A stretch of 64,000 nt of DNA, taken from the NCBI GenBank assembly GCA_032622095.1, contig CP136066.1, positions 169,954,664 to 170,018,663 on the forward strand, read 5' to 3'. The notes beneath the pieces were generated by a model, which did not search any database, was not told the DNA's origin, and was given only the letters and a program-made list of their open reading frames with translations. This document shows, in pieces, positions 22,970 to 33,112 of the stretch. The translations under genes were made by a program, and so were the position numbers. Source of the DNA: Siphonodentalium dalli (taxonomy: Eukaryota; Mollusca; Scaphopoda; Gadilida; Siphonodentaliidae). Positions within the stretch are counted from its first letter, which is position 1; each line of letters begins with the position of its first letter.

Positions 22970-23531
22970 TCTCATATATATTTTGAAGACCTCTGTCTGT
23001 ATGTATGTTTGTTTGTTTGTTTGTTTGTCTGTCATTAATACAAATCTACGATTCTCGACCGATCGGGACGAAACTTGGTACGTGTGTGTAGTTTGACCAG
23101 GCGGTGAACGTTGTCGTATTGGCGAGCCCGTGCGACGCCAGCTTCGCGCATGCGCAGACGAGATCTCGGAAACGGGTGGAGCTATCGACTTGAAATTTGG
23201 TATGTGAATGTATCTTGCCCCGGATACGAATTTTATCGGGTCGCAGCGCCCGTGCGACGCCAGCTTCGCGCATGCGCAGACGAGATCTCGGAAACGGGTG
23301 GAGCTATCGACTTGAAATTTGGTATTTGAATGTATCTTGCCCCGGATACGAATTTTATCGGGTCTCAGAGCCCGTGCGACGCCAGCTTCGCGCATGCGCA
23401 GACCAGATCTCGGAAACGGGTGGAGCTTTCGACTTGAAATTTGGTTTTTGAATAGCCCGGACAACGGGTGGAGCTATCGACTTGAAATTTGGTTTTTGAA
23501 TAGCCCGGACAACGTCGGGCTCATCGGCTAG
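22970..23531 (+). mobile_element. Helitron-like array element 4 (562 bp, three monomers)
   Basis: Cores are at 23145, 23267 and 23389. Its 5' microsatellite (GTTT)n and its 3' end are nearly identical to element 3, so 3 and 4 probably share a recent duplication differing by one monomer. It ends CTAG at 23528-23531. Confidence 0.83.
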
Positions 23532-23937
23532 TCTCATATATATTTTGAAGACCTCTGTCTGTATGTATGTTTGTTTGTTTGTTTGTTTGTCTGTCATTAA
23601 TACAAATCTACGATTCTCGACCGATCGGGACGAAACTTGGTACGTGTGTGTAGTTTGACCAAACGGTGAACGTTGTCGTATTGGCGAGCCCGTGCGGCGC
23701 CCGCTTCGCGCATGCGCAGACGAGATCTCGGGAACGGGTGGAGCTATCGACTTGAAATTTGGTATGTAAATGTATCTTGCCCCGGATACGAATTTTATCG
23801 GGTCGCCGAGCACGTGCGACGCCAGCTTCGCGCATGCGCAGACGAGATCTCGGAAACGGGTGGAGCTATCGACTTGAAATTTGGTTTTTGAATAGCCCGG
23901 ACAACGTCGCCCGGACAACGTCGGGCTCATCGGCTAG
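23532..23937 (+). mobile_element. Helitron-like array element 5 (406 bp, two monomers)
   Basis: Cores are at 23707 and 23829. The 3' hairpin is partly duplicated (CCCGGACAACGTCG twice). It ends CTAG at 23934-23937. Confidence 0.82.
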
Positions 23938-24325
23938 TCTCTTATATATTTTGAAGACCTCTGTCTGTATGTCTGTCTGTATGTCTGTATGTATGTCATT
24001 TATACAAATCTACGATTCTCGACCGATCGGGAGGAAACTTGGTACGTGTGTGTAATTTGACCAGGCGGTCGTCGTTGTCGTATTGGCGAGCCCGTGCGAC
24101 GCCAGCTTCGCGCATGCACAGACCAGATATCGGAAACGTGTGGAGCTATCGACTTGAAATTTGCTATGTGAATGTATCTTGCCCCGAATACGATTTTTAT
24201 CGGGTCGCCGAGCCCGTGCGACGCAAGTATCGCGCATGTGCAGACCAGATCTCAGAAACGGGAGGAGCTATCGACTTGAAATTTGGTTTTTGAATAGCCC
24301 GGACAACGTCGGGCTCATCGGCTAG
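23938..24325 (+). mobile_element. Helitron-like array element 6 (388 bp, two monomers)
   Basis: It is the most diverged of the six: the palindromic cores at 24109 and 24231 are mutated (GCATGCACA, GCATGTGCA). It ends CTAG at 24322-24325, again followed directly by TC. Confidence 0.8.
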
Positions 24326-24617
24326 TCTATTATATATTTTGGGAAATCTGTCTGTGTGTGTGTGTCTGTCTGTCTGTTCGCGATGGACTCGAAAACGGCC
24401 GAGCCGATTTCGATGAAACTTGGTATGTGGGGGTACTTTCGGCCGGGGAGTGGCATGGGCCTATTAATTTGCCCGTGCGACGTGACCTTGACCTTGAAAT
24501 CGGGTCATTTCGAGGTCGAACGACCGAGTATTACGGGATTTCGATGAAAATTAGTGTCTATGGATACTTTCATATGGGGAGTGTCGTAAGCGTATTCGTT
24601 TGCCCATATATATATAT
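24326..24617 (+). mobile_element. Helitron-like element 7, different subfamily, 3' end lost
   Basis: It starts TCTATTATATATTTTGGGAA at the CTAG of element 6 and has a (TG)n/(TGTC)n tract. It then has a different body (TTCGCGATGGACTCG, CGATGAAACTTGGTATGTG, GTGACCTTGACCTTGAAAT) typical of other molluscan elements of this type. It is cut off by the pogo-like element. Confidence 0.65.
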
Positions 24618-25695
24618 ACTTCGTTAAGTCGAATCGCAATATATCTTTGGTTTACTTCGAGTTATCGGTGTGTTCGACTTAACCATTTCAAACACAAATT
24701 CCAACTAGTCGAATTCATTTCGATCCAATAATAATTGCTTTCAACCTTGTGCACGCTATATACCCACGCTAAATAAATAGTCAGTTACTATGCTGATCAT
24801 ACACAACAGACGAGATGATATTTGTTCTGATTATTTATTGAATAATATAATAAAGACACAGAATATGATAAGTAAACATCAACAAATTCGCGGTAGAAAT
24901 AACAAAAGTACATTTGACCAGGAAGTGGTTACAATACTATTGGGATTACAAAAATTGGGATTCAGGATTGGAAGTTATCAAGGACTGTGGTTTCTGCAGA
25001 AAAATAGTTGTTGAATCTCTCTTTAGTTTATCGCTGATACCCAATATCTCCATTAAGTCGTCGCTCGTGTCTGCTTGGGTCATGAGATAACGCAGTACAA
25101 TGTCGCAGCTATGCATTGTGTCATCGATTGTCGGGTCGGGCTTGGTGCACTCGATGACCTCGTCTTCGTCGTCTTAAGTCAAAAAGCCGTTCTTTGATGC
25201 TTTTAGTGTCCATGTTTTTCTTTCCATCATCAGATGGTGGCGTGTTTTTTTGTTCTGAACATTGTTTTCGTTTTGGGAAAGCATGACCGAATGAAATTAT
25301 TCTCCATATCAGGCGATTTAAATATCATTTTCATTTCGTCTGTCAACGCTTCTAATCCTCACACGGGAAATTGATCCACGCACCTCGTTAATATGTTAAA
25401 GAAATAATGCATGAGGACAAATAAAGACTCCAGGAAACGTCACGGCTTTTTATGCAATTGAATAGAAGCACACTGAGTTATAATCACATGGTGATGCATC
25501 GCCGACGGCGCTTCGACTTAACCATAGTAATTAGTGTTATAAGCTGGCTGGTGGGACCAAATTTCGTTTCGACTTATCCACCTTCGACTTAACCGTGATT
25601 ATTCTATTGGCTTTGCACACAAGCTCAGCCGGGACCAGGCAATGGCGTCGACTTAAATGGGGTATTCGAGTTACGGACGTTCGACTTAACGAAGT
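24618..25695 (-). mobile_element. pogo/Tigger-like DNA transposon remnant (1078 bp)
   Basis: Perfect 16-bp terminal inverted repeats ACTTCGTTAAGTCGAA lie at 24618-24633 and 25680-25695. Subterminal TTCGACTTAACC / TTCGAGTTATCGG words recur, as usual in invertebrate pogo-like elements. It contains the C-terminal end of a transposase on the minus strand. A TA duplication is not evident, so a few terminal bases may have been lost. Confidence 0.7.
24978..25173 (-). pseudogene. C-terminal fragment of a pogo/Tigger-type transposase
   Basis: The minus-strand translation reads DDEDEVIECTKPDPTIDDTM, then a stretch containing VLRYLMTQADTSDDLMEILG, and ends with a Gln/Lys-rich QKPQSLITS-like tail. An acidic segment, then a small helical domain, then a K/Q-rich end near the 3' terminal repeat is the layout of Tigger/pogo transposase C-termini. 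The DDE catalytic domain is absent and no start is present, so this is a dead internal deletion derivative. Confidence 0.55.
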
Positions 25696-25699
25696 TTGA

Positions 25700-26510
25700 T
25701 ATATTTATGCTTAGACACACACAGGAAGGTACCGCATAAATGTATTTTCTGGATATTGTCTACATCCTACACGTATTGTCCTTTATTTCGTTAAGGGTTA
25801 GACTTGTTGCGGTACCTATTCTTTATGGCTCCGCTTGGTTTGTTGAACAGATTACCCGTAACACAGTGTATCGTTTTCAAATGGACTTTAATTTATATTA
25901 ATGTAAAACACATTAATAAATAAAACATTTGTATAAAATTAGAAATGAAACACTTATATTATATGGGTAATATTGAGAAACAAAGGTGAGGGCTTTAACA
26001 GGCCCAACCGAGAAACCGAGGTTGAAGATGGTGGGTAAACCCACAACTGAATCTACAAAATGTGATACCTGGAGACCTGGGCTGAGAAATAGTTTAGAAA
26101 GACCCTGACTCCAGAAATAAAAGGGGAGGGTGGATGGGAAAAGGAAAAACATGCGTTTCCAAAATTAAGGGAAGTCTAAAGGGTTGAATAAAATGTGAAG
26201 TTAAATAATTTGTTGTTCCCGCAGGAATAAACCCGACTTCCCTCTTCAAGATACTCAACGCAAAAGATCGATTTAGGAATATTTAATTTTGTCATCCAGT
26301 TAAGACTATTTCTGTAACTCCCTTTCTGATTGGCTGAACACCACTGAACTCTGTCTTCGCATCATCGATTGGCCCTCAGCGTGCCAGACTTAATTGCGAC
26401 GGCCTTGACCTTATCCCTACTGTTGTTTACACATTATGGTTTGGAGTCTTTGCTTAAAACTAGGTATGGTGCCTTGCCCAAAGCTGTGTATATATATGTA
26501 TATATATATA
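25700..26510. other. No supported gene
   Basis: AT-rich sequence between the pogo remnant and the second minisatellite block. No repeat family or coding domain was recognised. A TATATG microsatellite lies at about 26487-26512. Confidence 0.45.
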
Positions 26511-27480
26511 TAGATTTTGTTCAGAAATCATGATCGCTTTCCGAAAAGTGGCTGGCAAATAAGAAAGGCAAAATTTCTTTTCTGAGAACCACTTACCGTA
26601 TTTGAATTCTTGAAAACACCACATGATGAAATGATATGTGCTCTCAATATTGACTGAGGGTGTGTGACGAACGGACATTTTGTATCAGGATATACACACC
26701 ATGGATGTGTTGGTTCCCGAATACATGCACCGTGTGGCACTTCACAACAAGCAGCTGGCAAATAATAAAAGCGAATTTTCACTGATTTATGTAAACCTAC
26801 CCTATTTGAAGTCTTGAACACATCACGTATTGAGTGGATTATGCTTTCAATGTCAACAAAGGTTTGGCTGAATGGCTATTCTATCAGGCACTATACGATC
26901 TATAAGGATGGGTTCGTTTCCCACAAAAAGTGGCTGGCAATTAACAGAATGCAATTTTAACTGTTTTGTGACAACAGATACGCTATCATAAGTCACCAAA
27001 ACACAACGAAGTTGAACGAACTGAAGGGATATCCTCTCAGGTTTAACCGAGCGGTGGACAGAGGAGCCTCATATGGTAGTTATACCAGGATGTAAACAAT
27101 TTGTATGGATTGTTGGTTCTTGAAGTATGCATGCAGATGGGAGTTTATATGACACTTTGCAAAAATCGGCTGGCAAATACGAAAGGCAAACTTTCACTGC
27201 TTTGGGACCCTCTACTCTATTTGAAGTCTTGTACATACTACGAATTAAACGATATGCTTTTCCTTCTAACAGGAGGTGTGGAGAAAATGATATTATATCA
27301 GGAAATATACAATTACTATGGATGGGATCGTTCCCGAAAGACTGCGGCATCCTACAAAAAGCGAACGGCAAATAAGAAAGACCATTTTTCGATGGTTTGG
27401 AGACCACCTACCCTATTTTAAGTCTTGAACACCCAACGAACTGAATAGTTGATAACGTTCTCTCAGCTACACATCACACT
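26510..27480. repeat. ~200-bp minisatellite, block 2 (about five diverged copies)
   Basis: GGCTGGCAAAT-type words at about 26548, 26755, 26933, 27167 and 27365 mark the period. The words and order are the same as in 20260-21240. The two blocks were plausibly one array later split by the Helitron-like array, the pogo element and adjoining DNA. Confidence 0.78.
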
Positions 27481-27483
27481 GTT

Positions 27484-28167
27484 TTGATTTTGATAGTGGG
27501 AAATAAAACTAAGAGAATTGCCACCTTGGTGCACAGACTATATAGTGGGGATTTCAGGAAGCTGAAACCGTTACTCATTTGGGCATTCCACAAAATAATC
27601 GTTCAAATCGCTCAAAGAATATCGGACAGGGCATGCCAAATGATTAGGAGAAAATTCTTCGCTGTTTGCAGGTCGCCAGTCACAAAATTGTTCATTAATT
27701 TATTTAAACATGCTGTTATACCGAAGGCATTGTATGGTTGTGAAATGTTGTACGACCTCAGCGAAGCACACTACCTACTTATTGAACGGTCATATCGTAT
27801 GTGTGTTAACATTATGCAGATCTTACCTAAGAGAACGAGTACCGAGCTGGCCCTATCAATCCTCGGACTATCGCCGCTTCGAGTTGAAATAGATAAGCGA
27901 AAAAATTTATTCATGGGTTCGCTCATAAACTAGATGGACGGTCAAGCTGAAGCCCTAGAAATATTTCTTTCCAATGTGTATGGTCTTCTCATGTTTAACC
28001 GGCCGTTAATATGCTTCACAAAAGATTTATTTCCAAATTTACATATGTATAACCTATACCAAAGTATCACTACCTTTGTAAATTGCGGAATTTTTCCATT
28101 GCAAAGCCACTACATTCATGGAAGGAGCTGTAATACTTTCGACTGTACCTGGCATAAGTATGGTTAA
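27484..28167 (+). pseudogene. LINE reverse-transcriptase C-terminal region, one in-frame stop
   Basis: Residues reading KHAVIPKALYGCEMLYDLSE, later LPKRTSTELALSILGLSPLR, match the post-RT region of invertebrate non-LTR retrotransposons (P-x-LxYG-E-W-like, then LP-RTS, then a 'lGl-Pl-ei-rk' segment). The frame continues past a TAG at 27931-27933 (no frameshift) to a stop at 28165-28167, with FPLQSHYIHGRSCNTFDCTW near the end. RT catalytic motifs and an endonuclease are missing, so the copy is 5'-truncated. The clade (jockey/CR1/L2-like) is not resolved. Confidence 0.7.
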
Positions 28168-28374
28168 TCCTACCTGAGAGGTCACTGTCCTGGCCTGATG
28201 ACGGGAACAACAACAAGGTGAATGATATAGGTCATTGACTCTGGAGTTCACTGCTTCCGTCAGAACAAGTTATTAATTGTCTACCTGTTTTGATGGGAGC
28301 GGGACACACGTGTTCCAATCAAATCACGACATCTGGAGTTCAGGGCGTTTTCCTCTCAGCGCATATATACTAGA

Positions 28375-29007
28375 CTAGCCGATGAGCCCGACGTTGTCCG
28401 GGCTATTTAAAAACCAAATTTGTCCGGGCTATTCAAACACCAAATTTCAAGTCGATAGCTCTACCCACCCCGACGTTGTCCGGGCTATTCAAAAACCAAA
28501 AACCAAAACCCGATAAAATTCGTATCCGGGGCAAGATACATTCACATACCAAATTTCAAATCGATAGCTCCACCCGTTTCCGAGATCTCGTCTGCGCATG
28601 CGCGAAGCTGGCGTCGCACGGGCTCGGCGACCCGATAAAATTCGTATCCGGGGCAAGATACATTCACATACCAAATTTCAAGTCGATAGCTCCACCCGTT
28701 TCCGAGATCTGGTCTGCGCTTGCACGAAGATGGCGTCGCATGGGCTCGGCGACCCGATAAAATTCGTATCCGGGGCAAGATACATTCACATAGAAAATTT
28801 CAGGTCGATAGATCCACCCGTTTCCGAGATCTCGTCTGCGCATGCGGGAAGCGGGCACCGCACGGGCTCGCCAATACGACAACGTCGAGCGCCTGGTCAA
28901 ACTACACACACGTACCAAGTTTCGTCCCGATCGGTCGAGAATCGTAGATTTGTATAAATGACATACAGACAGACAGACATACAGAGGTCTTCAAAATATA
29001 TATGAGA
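28375..29007 (-). mobile_element. Helitron-like element C1 (633 bp) inside the LINE tail
   Basis: CTAG at 28375-28378 and the TC start at 29007-29006 bound the element on the minus strand. Comparison with 40111-40130 (CATATATACTAGA then CAGAGCC) shows the empty site: nothing is lost, and only a GTCT overlap is ambiguous, so at most 4 bp are duplicated. It has a duplicated 3' module with a deletion (28420-28510) and about three monomers. Confidence 0.88.
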
Positions 29008-29031
29008 CAGAGCCAAGCTCTCGGCTATGAC

Positions 29032-31337
29032 TAGTCCCAGTCTTCTTGTACTAAAACCAGCTAAGATATTGGGATGGCGATTTGCTGTTTTTAGTCCCAG
29101 CCCGCTTGCATACCAATCCTATCACACGAGTTACGCCCACGATTAGTCCAAGTCTTCTTGTACTAAAACCAGCTAAGATATTGGGATGGCGATGCTGGCG
29201 TTTAGTCCAAGACCGCCCTATATGGTCGCTTATGACACGGCTTAAGCGTTAGTGACCCGCTAAAATAAAACCACAATTATATGAAATAAAATATCACAAT
29301 TGCGACAATAAACGGATATTTTCCGCAGAAGACATGCTATTTTATCTGAAACCCACATCAGTTGTGAATTTAAAACGGTAATTTAATGCGAAAAGAGACA
29401 TTTACCTCAATGTTTACAATTTTTTAAAAGTATGCGAACTCGGTTGACCTCGCGAACTGTGTTCGGCATTTTCCGTTGAAAATATTCCGTAGATTTTGGA
29501 CAACAACGCAAATTACGAAGAATTCTCCATTGTAATCGTAATTATGTGTGTCAATAAATAAAATAATAAATAGATTAATTAAACATTGAAGATATAAATG
29601 TAATACATTAAATAAATTACGGGGAATTACAACCCTCTCAAAGTTTAAAACAGTGTAAACACAACGAGTATTAGAATAAATAATATGGTGCTACATTTCC
29701 CACATTTGGTGGACTTCGGCGAAATTAAGATATATACTAAGCGAACAGAGCAATATACTGCTCTTGTTAAGCACACAAAAAATCAAACAAAATTTGTATA
29801 AATTTTTAACCTTAAGTTTGAAAAGTCCCACTAAAACGGAAGAACTATATTTCGAAACTGTGTGATTCGGTTCTCCGATTATTTTATCAACACAAAAGTC
29901 AAAATGCACATGGATGAAAATCACACGGATGGAAAGTCAGACACAAGAGTTCTAATTTGCTCCAATTTTGACAAGTTGCTTGCGAAAATTGTCAACAAAA
30001 CTACCGTTCTGATCCTCCATTATGTCATTAAGTTTTTAGTGCGGGAATTGTTCTGAAACCACATAGAAAACTGGACTTTCGGGCGATCGGTTTTCGACAT
30101 TTTTGTTCGGAAAACCCGCGCTATATATGGAAACGGAAAGTAGAATTCCCAGAACAAACAGCGGATTATACCGAACTTATTCGGACCACTTCGGCTTTCG
30201 GTTAAAACGTAAACAAACAGAGAAACAAATCGATGTTTATGGCAATCAACCGGAATATTCTATGTGTAATTTAACATTAAAGTTAGATTATTATACACCA
30301 TTGTGACCATAAGATGTAAGCCTTTCCGATGTATATAGCATCATGTATTGATTTGCTAGGTAAATCGAGTAAAATACACCACAGATTCCCGCCACAGATC
30401 GTGGGCGTAAGTCGTGTGGTAGGATTGGTATGCAAGCGGGCTTGGACTAAACGCCAGCATCGCCATCCCACTATATTAGCTGGTTTTAGTACAAGAAGAC
30501 TTGGACTAGCCCACGATCTGTGGCGGGAATCTGTGGTGTATTTTACTCGATTTACCGAATGAATCAATACATGATGCTATATACATCGGAAAGAGAGACA
30601 TATCATGGTCATAATGGTGTATAATAATCTAACTTTCATGTTAAATTACGCATAGAATATTCCGGTTGATTGTCACCAACATCGCTGTTTTTTCTGTTTG
30701 TTTACTTAACTGAAAGCCAAACTCAGGTTCCGAAGAACTTCGGCATTGTCCGGTGTTTGTTTTGGCCGAGACGAATTTCGATACAAACAAAATGGCGGCC
30801 CCCATGATATTCTAATGGTCATTGTGTTTACACTGTTTTAAACTGTGAGATGGTTATAATTCCCGTAATTTATTTAATGTATTACATTTATATCTTCAAT
30901 ATGTATTTAATCTATGTAATAATTTATTTATTGTCACGTATAATTACGATTACAATGGAGAATTCATCGTGCGTGGTTGATTGAAAATCTACGGAATATT
31001 TTCACCGGAAAATGCCGAACGCAGTTCGCAAGGTCAACTGAGTTCGCATACTTTAAAAAATATGTAAACACTGCGGCAAAAGTTTCTTTTCACATTAAAT
31101 TACCGCTTTCAATTCACAACCGATGTGGGTTTCAGATCAAATAGCATGTCTTCTGCGGAAACTATCCGTTTATTGTAGCAATTGTGATATTTTATTTCAT
31201 ATAATTGTGGTTTTATTTGAGCGGGTCACTAACGATTAACTCGTGTCAAAGGAGACCATGGGCCTGGAACTCGGACTAAAGACCGGCACCTCCATCCCAA
31301 TATCTTAGCCGGTTTTAGTACGAGAAGACTTGGACTA
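29032..31337. mobile_element. 2.3-kb foldback (MULE-like) element with 9-bp TSD
   Basis: The ends are TAGTCCCAGTCTTCTTGTAC and the inverted TAGTCCAAGTCTTCTCGTAC. GGCTATGAC flanks both sides (29023-29031 and 31338-31346), against GGCTCTGAC in the uninterrupted relative (40139-40147). The outer ~600 bp of each end are inverted copies (29032 to ~29680 against ~30790 to 31337). A second inverted pair (~30160-30408 against ~30513-30740) continues the stem inward. A ~105-bp terminal module is also found at 29134 and inverted at the very centre (30408-30513). 9-bp duplications with very long inverted ends suggest a non-autonomous Mutator-like element. No transposase is present. Confidence 0.85.
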
Positions 31338-31679
31338 GGCTATGACTTGACTTGACACTCTCTTCTGTTCGATGAACGCTTCGTCGTAGTAGTTATGTTT
31401 ATGTATTATCCGTGGCCACCTGATGGTGTGCACTTGTATATTGTTGTACAATAAATTTCATCAACGTGTTTCCAAGAATTCCAACTTAATGGTTAGAACC
31501 TGTGGGACCAGTAGCCCGAGAGAATGGTTCAGGTCGTTGTGGTGCCGAGTTAGCAGAACATTTCTTGGAACTCTTGGACAGGTGGTCACGGAAGAAAACT
31601 ATGGAGGAAATTGAACGGATGAAATAAGGTATGAGGCAATTTGCAATTAGTTGGCTTGGTTCACAACTCTTTATAGGTA

Positions 31680-32790
31680 GATTTAACTATAGTTTAAAAT
31701 GGTTCCATCAATTTTTCTATATAAGGTAAACTTAGAAACTACTGTTGAACCAGTATGTTTATTTCGAGTTGTTGTTGTTTCATTAATCGTTGCATCGATT
31801 GGAAATAAATGAGATCTGGTCTTAATTTGTGTGCAAATTGGCTAAACTCTTCATGAGTCGAGTTATCATTATTTAAAATTGTTGTTTCACATTTAAATAA
31901 ATGATAGCTGGTCTAAAATTGTGTGTGAATAGACCATTGTTATGTTCCGGGACACCCTGTCGCTTGTTCTGTGGAAATTGCTTAGCTTTGAAGTAAATGG
32001 TAGACTTAAGAAGAAAGTTAAAACAACTTGTCAAAATATGAATTTATCAATGGAAGTTGAAATAAAGAGTGGTTTTTTATTTTCGAGGTATTATTAGTCA
32101 CATGTACGCTGGTCTAAATTATTGTGCAAATTGGCCGTAATTATTAAAATTGAAAAATGTTATCAGCTAGAAGAAATAATCACTGGGATAACATTATGTA
32201 TCCAGCGGTATGGTATCCAATAATTGGATAAGATTGATCTGACAATCTGCTCGAGAAAGACTCCCAGTGAATTATTAAATTAAGCATGGTAGAGATATTG
32301 TGAAGAAGAAAAAATTCTCACATCGAGTAATCTGTCGATTGTATTAGTTTTTTAATTGAATAATATGCGAGGGAATACACAGTTATAGTTTAAATTGTGG
32401 CGTCAAAAATTTTCTATATTAGATATGCTTGGAAATGACTGTTGTATCAGCGTTTTCTATGTAAAATTGTTGTTTCAAAAATCGTTGCGTCGATTTGAAA
32501 TAAAGATTGTTTGTTTTTCGAAGTATTATTAGTTACATGTACGCTGGTCTAAATTTTTGTGCAAATTGGCCGTAATTATTAAAATGGAAAAATGTTATCA
32601 GCTAGAAGAAATAATCACTGGGATAAAGTTATGTGTCCAGCGCTATGGTATCCAAGAATCAGATAAGATTGATCTGACAATCTACGCGAGAATGACTCCC
32701 AGTGAATTATTAAATTATGCATGGTAGAGATATTGTAAAGAAGAAAAAATTCTCACAACGAGTGATCTGTCGATTATAATAGTTTTATAT
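31680..32790. repeat. 435-bp tandem duplication (two clear copies plus diverged flank)
   Basis: 32060-32345 and 32495-32780 align throughout (GTGCAAATTGGCCGTAATTA at 32124 and 32559). Upstream, 31690-31800 and 32380-32500 also match, so the duplicated unit is about 435 bp. It is non-coding. Confidence 0.85.
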
Positions 32791-33112
32791 AGGTATTAAA
32801 TTTACTGATGATTTTAGGATGTTGTCAAGTTAATCAGTATGATTTTAGTGAGTTTTGGTTTTGAACGAATTGTGGGTTCAATTTTTGTTAAGGCTGTTCT
32901 GTCGGTCACTTGAGCGTATAATATTAGTTTTATTGTGCTCAGATTATCCATTTGACAACATTAGTTATTTATGACAGTTTGTCAAGAAACTGGTTGCGTC
33001 CAGCGAAATATATCTTTAGATACAAGAAATTAGTTGAAGTAATTCGAAAAATTAAAATTAAAGACATTATAGTCACTTGAAGTTTGAAGTATGGTTTAGG
33101 AATGTTCCATAT

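Larger units (their letters stand above)
27484..31480 (+). mobile_element. 5'-truncated LINE copy 1, split by two later insertions
   Basis: The pieces are 27484-28374, 29008-29031 and 31347-31480; together they match the continuous copy at 39872-40281. The coding end is followed by a ~400-bp 3' UTR with an AATAAA (near 31450) and the end ...GTTTCCAAGAATT. The gaps are filled by a Helitron-like element (28375-29007) and a foldback element (29032-31337, plus 9-bp duplication). Confidence 0.8.

Noticed and set aside
30103-30567. Protein-coding frames in the foldback element
   Set aside because: Frames on both strands mirror each other because they lie in the inverted arms.
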